In this document: positions 1-13,100 of the stretch, piece after piece
Numbering within the stretch: the first letter of the stretch is position 1
Layout of the letters: every line of letters begins with the position of its first letter
Assembly (NCBI GenBank): GCA_947561715.1
Contig: OX387197.1
Coordinates: forward strand, 2,175,001 to 2,239,000
Source of the DNA: Ascidia mentula
Taxonomy: Eukaryota > Chordata > Ascidiacea > Phlebobranchia > Ascidiidae
Direction: 5' to 3'
Length of the DNA stretch: 64,000 nt
The notes under the pieces: model-generated
The model's database searches: none
The model's input: the letters and a program-made list of their open reading frames with translations, nothing else
Told to the model about the DNA's origin: nothing
Translations under genes and position numbers: made by a program

Positions 1-552
1 TATTTTTAATGGCAGCATGTCATTATTCAACTTTATTTGAAAAATTTAAAGATGTTTCAAACACAAGTAAGTTCATCATTAGTGCAATTGTTAAATGACT
101 GAGGTGATTGCACCAGCTGCGCCAACATGAAGACAGAAGCATAGTTAACTGGTAAACACCACATATTCTACACAGATCTAAAGTAAAAACCAAACTATTA
201 ATTCGAAAAAGGCCTTATCCAACATTACAGACCATTACTTAATATCGGTGATCACTCCATGCTGTTTTACCTGTACATTTACCACATAGTTGTGCACTTC
301 AGTTTGACAAAATATCACTGCCTTGCAAATTCTCATGCTGTCATCATTATTATGATTTTGTTTTCTTTCTCATCTTTTCATCCATCTTCCTATTGGTGAG
401 CACAGCCAGTGCAGACAGTCTCAGTCATTTAATAGTTGCACCGATGATGAACGCAGTTGTGTTTGTTAAAACGTTTGCTTATTGTGACATTTAACAGCAT
501 CTTATTCAAAGTGGAAAGCTATATGCACATAATCATGTATAATTTCTTGCAG

Positions 553-3500
553 ATTCAGACGTGAATATAAGAATTTACTGCGATCTCATCACGACAACAT
601 ATCAACTGTTCATGGATACACCAAGTGGCCAGGAGCAATCGGGATTGTAATGCAATTCTATGGAGGTGGAAGTTTGAGAATTCTACTCCTGGATGAAGAT
701 ATTGAACTGGGCCCTGGTTTGATTCTTCGCATGGCAACTGAAATAGCATCAGGAGTTGCCTACATTCACAACTGTGGAATCAACAAGCGATTGCTTCACT
801 TAGATTTGAAGCCAGAAAATATTTTCATGACACCTGACTTGCATTGCATAATTGGTGATTTTGGATGTTCCCGATTGGTCCAACTGACATCAGGATCAAC
901 AACTCAACTTCCCGGTCAATCAAAATCACAGGGGTTGACACTTTACTATGCAGCACCAGAAAGGATTCTTCAAGATGCAAGACCTAAAAAAGAACAGGAT
1001 GCCTACAGCTGCAGTATCATCTATTTTGAGATGTTAAGTCGTGAACAACCATACCAGTCAGAACAAGGATTCTGGAACAAAATTAGGCAGGGTCAACGAC
1101 CGGACTGTGAAGCAATACAAAGCCTAAGAGAGCAAAGCAATGCAAACAACAGAGAAATAGTTGATGTGATGGAAAGTACGATGATCAGATGTTGGGATCA
1201 AGATCCCAATCAACGACCAGACATGGTTGACATTCGGGATGAATTCCAACAACTTCTTTCCAAACAAGATCCCACAGTAATTTTGCTGCAAGTAGCAAAT
1301 GCTGCAAGGAACATGCATATTGTGGATCCAACAGCAACCCACAATCCAACTGTTTCACTCAGCCAGTTTTCAACACAGACATGGAAGTTTCATGGTAAGT
1401 TTTACATGATTTATTTTTTTCAGACTATTTTGTGGAATGGTGCAACTTTTTTGCTTTATAATTTTGCAATTTTACTGTAAAATAATTTTTTTGTAGATAT
1501 TGGTCCAGTAATTGATCCTCTATTTGGGGCAAACATTCAACCAAGAGATCGAACACAACAACCTTCACAAAGACAAGGCAAGTATTATTATTTGTTATGT
1601 CAGTGGTATCTGACCCAAGAGTTTCCGCAATAGTTAACTTCATTGCCTTGTTCATATGATTGTTGGAATTAGCAACTGATTTTCATTGTGTTTAAAGAAC
1701 ATAACTAAATTAATCGGTATATGGCAAAATATTAAGTTTGACACACAAGCCCCTTAACTAAAAATTTTCCGCACCCAAATGTCTGACCTTTTTTGTCATT
1801 GTCCCAAAGTGTTGAATTAAATATAATGCAACCATGCCTGCAAACGAACACCTTGGATTGCAAGTTTTGTTAAATTTCTGACAGAAATACTGCCCCAAAA
1901 AAACCTTGATGTAAATTAGGCAACACACAAGCCCCTTAACTAAAATGTTCCGCACCCCATTGTTTGGCCTTACTGATGTAAATTAGACATAATTCATTTT
2001 TCCATACATTTTATTCATTGGTTTATTGCGTCATAAGATACAAGTGGACAACCTGCAAGTCACGCTACTCCCCAAACCCCACCCAGTGAAAAAAATCTTC
2101 CAGTGGATGCTGACTTGTCCAACCCATTATCAGAAAGAAGTGGAAGAGGTAGTAACAGTGGTTGTAACAATTTTTTTTGTCAAATATAATCATCATGACA
2201 AAAAATGATTGCAAAACAGTCGCTAAATAATTTCTGTGAGCTACAGATGGCTACTGTTTCAACCTATAAGTTCTCATCAGTGCAGCTTGGGGGCCTCTTC
2301 TAGACAACTTTGCAGCCTGGCCATTTGGTCGGCAAAGACATCTAGAAGATTCACACCAAGCTAATGAAACCTTATAGGTCAAAACAATGGCCATCTGTCT
2401 ACAGCTCACAGAAATCATATTGCTGGCTCCACTTTGCTTGTATACAGTAGCCAAATAATTAAATTTGTAGGTGTTGGATTTGACGTTAATCTACCACTTA
2501 AGGGCAATAATCACCAAATTGAAAGAGAACACCAATTACCACAAGCACAAGGCAAGTGTTAAATAAAACAAAATGCATGATTATATTTTGTTATGCAGGA
2601 GAAAGTATGTGGACTGCAACAGATTCAAGTGATGTCACAAAGCCAAAACTACCAGTTGGTGAGAATCTTCAAAATGTTTTGTTAGTTTATATTGATATGT
2701 TTTTAGTATTTTTTAGGGTTTACAAACAATCAAGTGCTGTTGTTTGTGTGCACAGCTAATTTGTATATGAGTTATTTTCACTATACTGTAATTGTTTAGT
2801 ATTTTTGTATGTACACATAGAAACTGAAATGATTCAACCATTTGAGAGCAACATTCAGCCAGTTGAACGAGCACAACAATTACCACAAGTACAAGGTAAG
2901 AACTTTGCTTTGTGATATTGTGATGGATTGCTTCTTTTGTTGAAAATAATTGCCAGATTTGCCATGTTTTGAAATGCTAAATTAAATATAAATCATTAAC
3001 GCCAGTAAATGAAACACATTCTTTTGATGTTAGAAATGCAAGTTTCACTGAACTGCCCATTCCCAAAACATTTACAAAGCAGTTATTGTCACCAAGTTTG
3101 ACCTAACTTTACAGGAAACTGGTGCATAAAAAAAATACAATGTAAAAGCATAGCACCAGCTACCCAGACTAAATAACTATGTTTCTGATCATGCAAATAA
3201 TAATTTTGTTTTTTGTGTCTGTATTTTGTTGTATTTCAATAGACTTACATATCTTAAGATACAAGTGGTCAATCTGCAAGTCATGCTACACCCCAAAACC
3301 CACCCAGTGAAAGAAACTTTCCAGTGAATGATGACTTGCCCAATCCACCGCCAGGAAGAAGTGAAATAGGTAATTTTATTTTAAAAAAACTTATTGTTTT
3401 CATTGTACACAAGTTTTGTGATTGAATAAACACATTATGAAATAGTAGGTCATTTTTGGGTGTTGGACTTAAATCTTCAACCTGATTGAAAATACCTTTA

Positions 3501-6500
3501 TAAAACAGTACATTTTTTTAGGTGTTGGACTTGAAGGTAATCCACCACTTGAGGGTAACATTCAGGCAAGTGAAAGAGAACAGCAATCACTACAAGTACA
3601 AGGCAAGTGTTTGGGCACAGACTTGTGTTTCTCAACCAAACAGCATATTTCAACATGTTTTATTTATTTAATGCCTCACAATAAGATTGTGATTGGTGGA
3701 TCGAAACCATGGTTGTCAATGCCTACCAGATACCATTTCGTGGTTGGAGTTGACTGCATAGTAGTTTTAATTATGATTAACATGACATGATTATACATGG
3801 CAAAGAGAATATTTTGGATCACCTTCACAGCTACAGTGCTTTAATTAGTCACTTTCAGTCACAAAATTTTACAAACAATGGCAAGCAATATAGTGTTTCT
3901 CTGCACCAAAATGGGTTAAGAGTAATAAATAATGATCTGTCAAAACTTTTCATGGGCTTATTGCCTCCGCGTAACAGGGGTTGGAAACATTTTTGTCCAG
4001 TTAAAGTTTAGACATTTAGACCTATACTAACATGTGAAATAATTTGTAAGATTTCGTTTATTTTGTATCATACTTCCACAATAGTGTTAATGTACAACTA
4101 AACTTGTATATTGATATACATGCTTTATATTTCTTGTTTGTGTAATTCTTGTTGAGGATTTTTGTTTGTAGATGTTGGGCCTGAAATTAACCGACCACTT
4201 GATGGCGACATTCATCCAGTTGAGCAAGCACAACAATCCCCACAAGTACAAGGTGAGCAATTTATGTTGCAAAATATTTATCCAAGTATGTGTGTGTGAG
4301 AGGCTGTAATCCTTTTTCAATGCAAGCTACCTGGCCGAAAGCATAAAGTTAGCTGCAGGAATTGAAAAGAAAGCATTTTAATTTTCGAAAAGTATTCAAA
4401 ATTATTTTTGATAAGATTATTAGAAATATTTCCAAGCCAACGTTTGTTTCACCCTGACAAAGGTCATTGTTTTTGAAAGCAAAATAAAGCCTATATCACC
4501 CATACATACATACAACATTACACTTGGGATTGCAAATGTTGCTGAATTGCTACTTCCCAAACAACTTTGATGTAAACTATATTGTTTTCAGACGAATTAG
4601 CAATTGCTGAAGTTGCCCAGATGCAAATACACCAGATACAACCAAGTACATCGCAAAATAGAGGTTTTGTAACCAAACATGAAAATATTCTGTCAACTAA
4701 TGCTAATAACTGCTCTTTATGTTATTATGAATTGGAATATAACAAGTTACTATGAACTAAAACATAATAATAATTTTATGATTGAATAAATAATGCCTAA
4801 ATGCAATGCATTTAACTGCATTTTCGCTTATCTTAGATGCAAACAGAAGATCTGCAAGACATGCTACACCCCAAAATCCACCCATTGAAAGAAACCTTCC
4901 AGTTGATCATGACTTGCCCAACCAATCACCAGGAAGAAGTGGAAGAGGTAATTTTGTCTTGGAAGTAATCCTACTGTTTCCATTGTACATAATCTATCTG
5001 CTAAAAAAGTTTTGAGACTGTATAACCTCACTATAAAAGAGTAAGTTATTTTTAGGTGTTGAACTTGAAGCTTTAAAATGATCGAAAACACCTTCATAAA
5101 ACAGTAGTGTATACATTTAGGTGTTAACCTTGAAATTGATCCACCACTTGAGGGCAACATTCAGCCTAGTGAAAGAGAACAGCAATCACTACAAGTACAA
5201 GGCAAGTGTTTGGGTACAGACTTGTGTTTCTTTATTTCTTTTAATTTACAAAATCTAAACACAGCAAGTAGAAGATCTACAAGTTATTCTACACCTGAAC
5301 CTCCACCCATTGGAGGATGGCTATCTACAAGGAGAGGTAAAAAGGGTATATATATAATCTGACATGGTTTGCATTGAGCATAGCAGCGTGACAGAATCAA
5401 TACCAACATGTGAAGTATAATTTGCAACAAAAATGTTAGTTTGATGTTTGTGTATTACGGCTGTAAGAAGACCCTATATTGCAGCTACTTCACAAGTCTT
5501 ATGAAATGATTGTCTTAAGTAGATTTAAAATATCAATTAAATGGATCTTGTGCTTCATTTATTTTTGTTGCATGAAATCAGATAATCATACTTGGATAAC
5601 TATTTTTCTAAAAACGCACTTAATTAAAGTTATAAATTGCTTTTATCAATTGAACTTTGTATAAATTATATATGTATGAATGTCTAGTCATTAATGAAGT
5701 TTTTTGCGAATGCAAATTATGATATTATACAATTTAACACCAGAAAAACTGAGACCTGTTACCAACCCTGTATCACCACCTAGTGGCAGGAACCTGGGAG
5801 TAGATCATTCCACACCCCACTCATCACATCAACAACCAGGTAAAATATAACATGTGACAACGTAACAAACAAAACATGTGATATGTAAGATAAAAATGTA
5901 ATGAAAAAATAGAATGTCAAATTTAAATATCTGCTTTTTGAACATTGACATATCAAAAATCTCCTGTTAAGTATTTCTGCAATGGTGAAAGTAGGATATT
6001 TCAATGTTCAGATCAATATTCATGTGTGGTGCACTAGCTACTCACTATTCACAAACCTATCAGGACATTTTGTTCCAATGAATTTTCTGTTGCAGGGGAC
6101 TAACTTGTTATTTGAACCATTTTCCTAACTTGATTTTCCTATTTAAAATTGTTATGAAACAGCCATGGCATTGCAATGCACAGATTGAGAACAGTCAGTT
6201 CTTCTATACAGAAGGTTCACATGCTTCGCAGCCAAGCTGGATCAGCCATTTTTCCGACAAGTCGGAGCGAGATCTGAAAAATCAAGCTCCCGGTGAGGTT
6301 TGAACTCACGACCCTGGGCTAACTAGGCCCAACGCTCTACCAACTGAGCTAGCTCAGTGGTTTCAGGGGGTATATTGTGGCCAAGGTACAATGGTGCACA
6401 AGCGCACAACTTGTCAGGCGACCTTCACATACGTAGAGGATCTCCACCACCGTAATCAGATAACGCAGAAGTAATACCATGCTTTCGCATAGCAAGGCAT

Positions 6501-7313
6501 GGTATTACTTCTGCATTCTTCTATACAGTTTTTGTTTTTTGTATTTTTATTTAAAGACCCCATGGGTAGGCAGTGCACTTAACTGTAGTGGTGTCTTTTT
6601 TATGAACATTCAAATTTTAAATGTTAAAATTCATTGCAGGCTTGTCAGGATTTCTTCTCATTGGTGGAGAGAATTCAAAACAAGATTGTGTGAAATGGAA
6701 TGTTGCCACAAAACAACATAAACATTTACCAGTTGGTTGCATTTTAATGTTTAAAATAGCTTCACAGTGCCTTAAAACTGTAAACCCCATGCATTTCAAC
6801 TTGTTTATTGCACAAGCAAATCCATTTATTTGTGCTAAAATAACAGATTAATTAAAATACAATATGCTTAGCAGCAATAGCAACATAATACAAGTAAATC
6901 GATGTAAAATCACAAAAATGTTAGAGAAAAATTTTTGCATCACAATCAGGGGTGAGCTCAATTGTGATATTTCCTTTTGACAGTTTCACATATAAAGGAA
7001 TAATCTTTGCAAATATATTGGCTGCCTGTTGAAAACTACTGTTAAATTATATTTGAACCACAATAAAAATATTAAAGTTTATTAACATTTGAGATATGAA
7101 ATGTTTACGGAGTTTCACAATTTCATTTGTAGAAACTGAAAACAGCAAGAACATTCTCAACTTCAGCCAAAGTTGGAAACACAGTTTATGTAATGGGTGG
7201 AGACAGTCCAACAAAAAGTTGTGAGTTGATGAATTTGGAGAGAAGTGAACGCTGGATGAAATTTGCTGATTTGTGTGAAGGTCGACAGAATGCTGCATCT
7301 GCTGTTGTCGGAG
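553..7313 (+). CDS. Kinase-Kelch fusion gene 1 (5' end outside window, 3' end lost)
   Basis: Protein kinase joined to Kelch repeats. The first exon here (553-1394) starts in phase 2 after the acceptor at 551-552 and matches gene 2 from just after its Gly-loop exon; I find no Gly-loop exon in 1-552, so it lies upstream or is lost. Visible motifs: catalytic loop HLDLKPENIF (HLD in place of HRD, Asp kept), DFG in IIGDFGCSRL, APE in YYAAPERI. Then 13 linker exons, all phase 1-1, at 1497-1577, 2038-2148, 2471-2551, 2599-2658, 2821-2895, 3259-3369, 3522-3602, 4172-4252, 4592-4663, 4837-4947, 5121-5201, 5265-5336 and 5744-5839 (371 residues). Two Kelch exons follow, 6640-6731 and 7133-7313 (VYVMGG motif). 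The four further Kelch exons of gene 2 are absent: homology to gene 2 stops near 7620, just before a fossil element. Possibly a truncated gene or pseudogene, though what remains is open. Confidence 0.8.
1741..1975. repeat. Intronic direct repeat
   Basis: Two copies of a roughly 45-bp block beginning ACACAAGCCCCTTAACTAAA, at about 1742-1790 and 1924-1975, lie some 180 bp apart in the intron after the first A-type exon. No coding potential is seen. Confidence 0.5.
2231..2414. mobile_element. Foldback (MITE-like) element in gene 1 intron
   Basis: Almost the whole segment is an imperfect inverted repeat. The left arm starts TTTCTGTGAGCT at 2231 and reads on through ACCTATAAG; the right arm ends with its complement AGCTCACAGAAA at about 2413. 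Inner arms also pair (CTTCTAGA near 2295 with TCTAGAAG near 2340). It carries the same CCTATAAG...TCTCATCA...TGCAG string as the dispersed repeat at 52520-52720. Likely a non-autonomous palindromic element. Confidence 0.6.
6212..6515 (-). mobile_element. tRNA-like SINE with hairpin end, copy 1
   Basis: A composite element flanked by a 13-bp direct repeat TTCTTCTATACAG (6199-6211 and 6516-6528), a target-site duplication of the size typical of LINE-driven insertion. On the minus strand, 6355-6286 holds a tRNA-like head with A box (TAGCTCAGTTGGTAGAGCG), anticodon arm TGGGC/GCCCA and T arm GTGAG/CTCAC. The acceptor stem does not pair, so it is not a working tRNA gene. The other end is a perfect 18-bp inverted repeat (6465-6482 and 6497-6514) with a 14-nt loop. 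It sits in the intron before the first Kelch exon of gene 1; gene 2 has a copy at the same place. Confidence 0.75.
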
Positions 7314-7639
7314 GTCAGTTGCTATGATTGAACAAAACAATAAAAAAAAATCAAATATCTTTGGAACCAATATGTTAATGTTTCATGACACCTAAATTAC
7401 ATTTTGCGACCCCATATATTCATTAAACAGAATAAAATCTGTGCACTTAGGTATGTTTAGGGGGAAATTTTATGCTTGGATTCGTTTATAACAAGGTCAC
7501 CATATTCAAATTATAAAAGACGGTTTAAGAAATCATAGTGTGTAAAAACAGAGTTATATGAACAAAATCAAGGGTTAAATTATGTACTAAGCAGTTTGAG
7601 TAAAATACACAGATTAATTACTATCACATATGTTTAACA

Positions 7640-9327
7640 TCTGTTTTAAGTATTTTACAGGTTGGTCGCTGGGTTGTTTGTGGCCTATTTGGCTTGAACA
7701 CTAAGTCATCTGTGTGCCTCCTCGTGCTGGTGCGACTGGAAGCAGTTTCAGCTGACCAAACACGGCGCCTAAAGTCTACAGCCTTAGAGGATATCGAGTT
7801 AGAAAGCAATAGAATCGCAGCCCAAGCCAACCTAAAATATGAACGCTCGCTTTGCCCGAGAGGTCATCACAAGGATTTACGCGAGGATTGAATGTATGTG
7901 GCTGTACCTGAAGGCAAATACTTTACAGTCCTAATCAATACCTGAAACTTTATGTTGTGGAAATAAATGGCCCGACTTTGTTTGGTCGTGAGTGGCTGCG
8001 TGCCTTTTGTAAATCTGGAAGTCATGAAGTTTTTAGTTGTTTGAAGTTTAATGTAACAAACTGTCCGCTGGTCACCGAGTTTCCAGAGGTGTTTGATGAC
8101 AAATTAGGAACATTAAAAGGAAAGGAAAATTGTATCTCAAATCTAACGCAAAACCTGTTTTCTGTAAGGCCAGATCACTTCCATACTCCATAAAGCAAAA
8201 AGTTGAAACTGATTTAGAGAGGCTGACATCTGAAGGGATATTGGAGTCCGTTCCCTACAGTGAGTGGGCAACCCCTGTCGTACCCGTGTTGAAAAAGGAT
8301 GGTTCAGTAAGATTGTGCGGAGATTTTAAAGTAACCTTAAAATTCAGTCTTAAACATAGAGCAATATCCCTTGCCCAAAGTAACTGATATTTTTGCCACG
8401 TTGGCTGGACCACGTTGGCTCGTTCAAACCGTCAAGAGAGGTTTACAGTCAATGCCAAACGATACCGGAGACATCAAAAGCAAACTATCAAGATTTTTGC
8501 TGTCCTACCGCAATGCTCCCCATGCATTGTTAGGAGAGTCCCCTGCCAAGCTGTTCATCAAGCGCAATCTGAGAACCCGCCTGGATCTTATTCAACCCGC
8601 GGGAGAGGGAAGGGTCGAGAAATGTATAGAAAAGCATATCGACAAACACCACGGGCAACCGCCACGAACATTTGCAGTTGGTCAAAAAGTGGCAACTCTT
8701 GATTATCGCGCTCGGAGCAAGTGGTGGGCAATTGGAGTTATTGAAAAAATTCTCGGCCCACTGACCTATCTTGTACGTGTAAACAGTAAATTTCTTTGGA
8801 AACGTCACATTAATCAGATAATCGACATGTCAGGAAATACCGTTCGTGATATTGCACAATGTAATTCGCCGTGTTTCGACGATTTTGTTTTTGATAACCG
8901 TTCCAACCTTTCGAACGACACTCATGCTCGTTATCCTACGAGAACTCGACATCCGCCATCCAGATATAGATGTGAGAATTAGGATTTGTTTGTAGGGAGG
9001 AGTGTTATATATTGTGTTTGTGATGTAAATTACCACGTGTGCTCGCTGAAGCGTAACGACCGCTTTATAAGTACTCCTATATGCCCGAGAGGTCATTACA
9101 AGGATGTACGCGAGGATTGCGTGTATGTGGCTACTACTCAAGGCGAATACCAATGGACCAGATGAATCTTGCTGAACCACGAAACACTTGTTAGAATGGG
9201 GGGTTTATGTATCCGACGTCATATTTCTTGTATATTATGTTGTGTTTTTGTGGCACCAACTGTATTTTTTTATTGACGCCGGTTAATAATCACGCTTTAA
9301 ACCCGTGTCAACTCATTTACGGAACAT
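7640..9327 (+). mobile_element. Ty3/gypsy-type LTR retroelement fossil
   Basis: A broken LTR-element remnant. Pieces of pol are recognisable on the plus strand: a reverse transcriptase fragment around 8200-8340 (motif WATPVVPVLKKDGSVRLCGD) and an integrase C-terminal part around 8440-8980 (YRNAPH motif followed by a chromo-like tail). A polypurine-like run precedes a likely 3' LTR at about 9003-9327 that starts TGTTATAT and ends ACA. A block of about 68 bp from inside that LTR (9083-9150) is repeated at 7854-7921, probably the trace of the other end. Much of the element is missing and it carries several breaks; with divergent ends it looks old. It lies where gene 1 loses homology to gene 2. 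Confidence 0.7.
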
Positions 9328-10143
9328 AGGTATTGCAAACGCCTTTACTGACAAAATACATTGAAAAACAACGGTGGTTGGTATTAATTTCTCGAATCAA
9401 AGCACAATAATACACCGTTTAGCAATCAAAACAACTTCCACCACAAAAATAAACCATAGTACTTTCGTACATAAAGTGAGATTTCTTAAAAGAATGAACA
9501 AATTTACTTGAATTAATTTTCTCATAATTATTTAGGACACAAAGGCGTTTAATTCTTATTGGAACAGCATTCCGGCTTACTTTCAGCACTATAACTATCG
9601 GTTTGTTGAGGGTAATTTGATAAATTCAAACGAGTAAAAAGAAACAGACGCATATCTTTAGCGAGAACTGCAAATTAACACTGGGGCCCTTGGATTGGGT
9701 TGGACGAAGCTATATGCTAAACCTGCCTACCTTTTTAACATTCATCCGTTTTCCTTTTCCTTTTTAAAACAACAGTTAATATAAAGATTGTCTTTCTGAA
9801 AATTCCTGACCCGGTGGGCGTATTGGAATCTTTTAACATCGACTGGTCGATGAATAGTTATTTATTTGCGTTACGCTTTGATAATTTGTAGTCATGGAAA
9901 CGTAAACGCCTTTTGGACATTTTACATTGTCCAAATAAACAATGGTCGGGTGCTTCGGCCTAGTTAAAATTAACCGTAGATATTTATTTGTAACATTTTA
10001 TCAAATAATCGTTATGTCCATAATTGCTTTCAGCTAGTCGTATGTTAAATACGATAAGGGATCGGTTTTTAGATAAGGAGATAATGGGTGATCTTTATGC
10101 AGTTTTGGTGAAATGGGTTAAATTAAAAAAATATGATTAAAAA
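9328..10143. other. Upstream region of gene 2, no gene seen
   Basis: AT-rich stretch between the fossil LTR and the start codon of kinase-Kelch gene 2. I see no open frame with family features and no clear repeat. It presumably holds the promoter and 5' leader of gene 2; no TATA box or other site is clear enough to call. Confidence 0.4.
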
Positions 10144-13100
10144 ATGGCCTCTACACCACCTACTGCTGATTCAGAAGCATTTCATATCGTGAGTATCATG
10201 CAGTTTAATGTCTCCATGCAACATTAACAAGTTAAATTTTTAGTTAAGAGAATTCAAAGCTGAAAACATATTTTGTGATGTCGAAAAATGTGAAGTTGGC
10301 CAAGGTAGTTTTGGCAAAATTTTCATTGGAAAACATAAAAAACATGGATTTTTTGCTGTCAAATTCTTTAAAATGACTGGTGGAGAACATGAGCAATTGA
10401 TGCTGGAGAATGAGTAAGTTATGTGGCCCAGTTTAACTGTCCATAAAAAATATCAACATGTATTTTCAGGTTTAACCAAGAATACGAAGTGTTACTACGT
10501 ATTCGCCATGACAACATATCAATTGTTCATGGGTATACCAAATGGCCGGGAGCAATTGGGATTGTAATGCAATTCTATGAAGGGGGTAATTTAGAAGTCT
10601 TACTCCTGGATAAACGTATTGAACTTGGATCGTGTTTGATTCTTCGTATGACAACTGAAATAACATCAGCAGTTGCATATATTCATAATTGCGGGCTTGA
10701 TAAGCGTGTAGTCCATGGCGATCTTAAGCCTGGAAACATATTCATCACAATAGACATGCGTTGCGTAGTTGGTGACTTTGGATGTGCTCGGCTTGTAAAC
10801 TTTACTCAGGCAGCAACTCAGATTCAAGGTCAACAAAAACGACAACCATTGACATTGTACTATGCGGCACCAGAAAAATTATCTGATGACGTTAAACCGA
10901 AAAAGGAGCAAGACGCATACAGTTGTGGTGTAATTTATTATGTGATGCTGGCACGCAAGCAGCCATATCCCTCAGCTGATATTTTTTGGCTAAAAATTCA
11001 AAATGGTGGTCGTCCAAACCTTCAAGGTATTAGAGAAATACAGGATGAAACCAATGATGCAAACAACAGAGAAATAGTTGATGTGATGGAAAGAGCGATG
11101 ATCAGATGCTGGAATCAAGATCCAAATCAACGACCAGACATGGTTGACATTCATGATGAATTCCAACAACTTCTTTCCAAACAAGATCCCACAGTAATTT
11201 TGCAGCAAGTATTAAAAGCTGCAAGGAACATGCATATCGTGGATACAACAGCAACCCACAATCCAACTGTTCCACTCAGCCAGTTTTCAACACAGACATG
11301 GAAGTTTCATGGTAGTATTTTGTTTGTCAGTTTCATGATTTCAAGTTTGTTTTGTGTCATACTTCCACAATAGTGTTTATGTACAATGGAACTTATATAT
11401 TGATATGCATGCTTTATATCTCTTGTTTGTGTATTTGTTGAGGGTTTTTGTTTGTAGATGTTGGGCCTGAAATTAACCGACCACTTGATGGCAACATTCA
11501 TCAAGTTGAACAAGCACAACAATCCCCACAAGTACAAGGTGAGCAATTTTTGTTGCAAAATAATTATCCAAGTATGTGGGCGTCAGAGGCTGTGATCCTT
11601 TTTCAATGCAAGCTACCTGGCCAAAAGCAAAAACATTGCGCTTATAGAGTTAGCTGCAGGAATTGAAAAGAAAGCATTTTAATTTTGAGAAGTATTCAAA
11701 ATTATTTTTGATAAGATTATGAGAAATTCTTCCAAGCCAACGTTTGTTCCACCCTGACTAAGGTCATTGATTTTGAAAGTAGATTAACACCTATATCACC
11801 CATACATACATACATACAACAATACACTTGGGATTGCAAATGTTGCTGAATTGCTACTTCCCAAGCAACTTTGATGTAAACTATACTGTTTTCAGACGAA
11901 ATAGCAATTGCTGAAGTTGCCCAGATGCAAATACACCAGATACAACCCAGTACATCGCAAAATAGAGGTTTTGTAACCAAACATGAAAAAATTCTGTCAA
12001 CTAATGCTAATAACTGCTCTTTATGTTATTATGAATTGAAATGTAACAAATTACTATGAACTAAAACATAATAATAATTTTATGATTGAATAAATAATGC
12101 CGAAATGCAATGCATTTAACTGCATTTTCGCTTATCTTAGATGCAGACAGAAGACCTGCAAGACATGTTACACCCCAAAACCCACCCAGTGAAAGAAACC
12201 TTCCAGTGGATGATGACTTGCCCAACCCATCACCAGGAAGAAGTGGTAAAGGTAATTTTGTCTTGGAAGTAATCCTACTGTTTCCATTGTACATGATTTA
12301 TCTGCTAAAAAAGTTTTGAGACTGTAAAACCTCACTATAAAAGAGTAAGTTGTTTTTAGATGTTGAACTTGAAGCTTTAAAATAATAGAAAACACCTACA
12401 TAAAACAGTAGTGTTTAAATTTAGGTGTTAACCTTGAAATTGAGCCACCACTTGAGGGCAACATTCAGCCTAGTGAAAGAGAACAGCAATCACTACCAGT
12501 ACAAGGCAAGTGTTTGGGTACAGACTTGGGTTTCTGTATTTCATTTTATTCTCAAAATCTAAACACAGCAAATAGAAGATCTACAAGTCATTCAACACCT
12601 GAAGTCCCACCCAGTGGTAGAAATCATCCAGTACATCATGACTTGCCCAACCCATCCACAAGGAGAAGTAAAAAGGGTAATTTGTACTTTTTGATAATCT
12701 GACATGGTTAGCATTGAGCATAGCAGCATGACAGAATCAATACCAACATGTGAAGTTATTTGCAACAAAAATGTTGGTTTGATGTTTGTGTATGACAGCT
12801 GTAAGAATACCCCATATTGCAGCTACTTCACAAGTCTTATGAAATGAAGTAAATTTAATGTATCAATTAAATAGATCTTGTTCATCATATATTTTTGTTG
12901 CATGAAAACAGATAATCATACTTGGATAACTATTTTTCTAAAAACGAACTTAATTTAAGTTATAAATTGCTTTTTGAACTTTGTACAAATTATATATGTA
13001 TAAATGTCTAGTCATTGATGAAGTTCATTGCAAGTTATAATATTGTACAATTTACCACCAGAAAAAGTGAAACCTGTTACCAACCCTCTGACACCACCCA

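Larger units (their letters stand above)
1497..5839 (+). repeat. Array of 13 symmetrical mini-exons (linker of gene 1)
   Basis: Thirteen short exons of 60-111 bp, each a multiple of three and each starting and ending in phase 1, so any may be skipped or duplicated without shifting the frame. Four main types: A (about 81 bp, peptide like GVNLEIDPPLEGNIQPSERE), B (72-111 bp, peptide with HATPQ.PPSE.NLPVD), C (60 bp, ends DVTKPKLPVG), D (96 bp, ends HSSHQQPG), and a single 72-bp type E (IAEVAQMQIHQIQPS). A and B largely alternate, which points to growth by duplication of a two-exon unit. The peptides are rich in P, Q, S and N, without predicted fold, so a flexible tether is likely. Confidence 0.8.

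Noticed and set aside
3-66. Open stretch ending at ACACAA/GTAAGT, as a possible upstream exon of gene 1
   Set aside because: Phase does not fit the exon at 553 and it has no Gly-loop or similarity to exon 2 of genes 2 and 3.
6286-6355. A tRNA gene on the minus strand, anticodon-like loop CTAGTTA
   Set aside because: The acceptor stem does not pair and the sequence sits inside a repeat with target-site duplications, so it is a SINE head.
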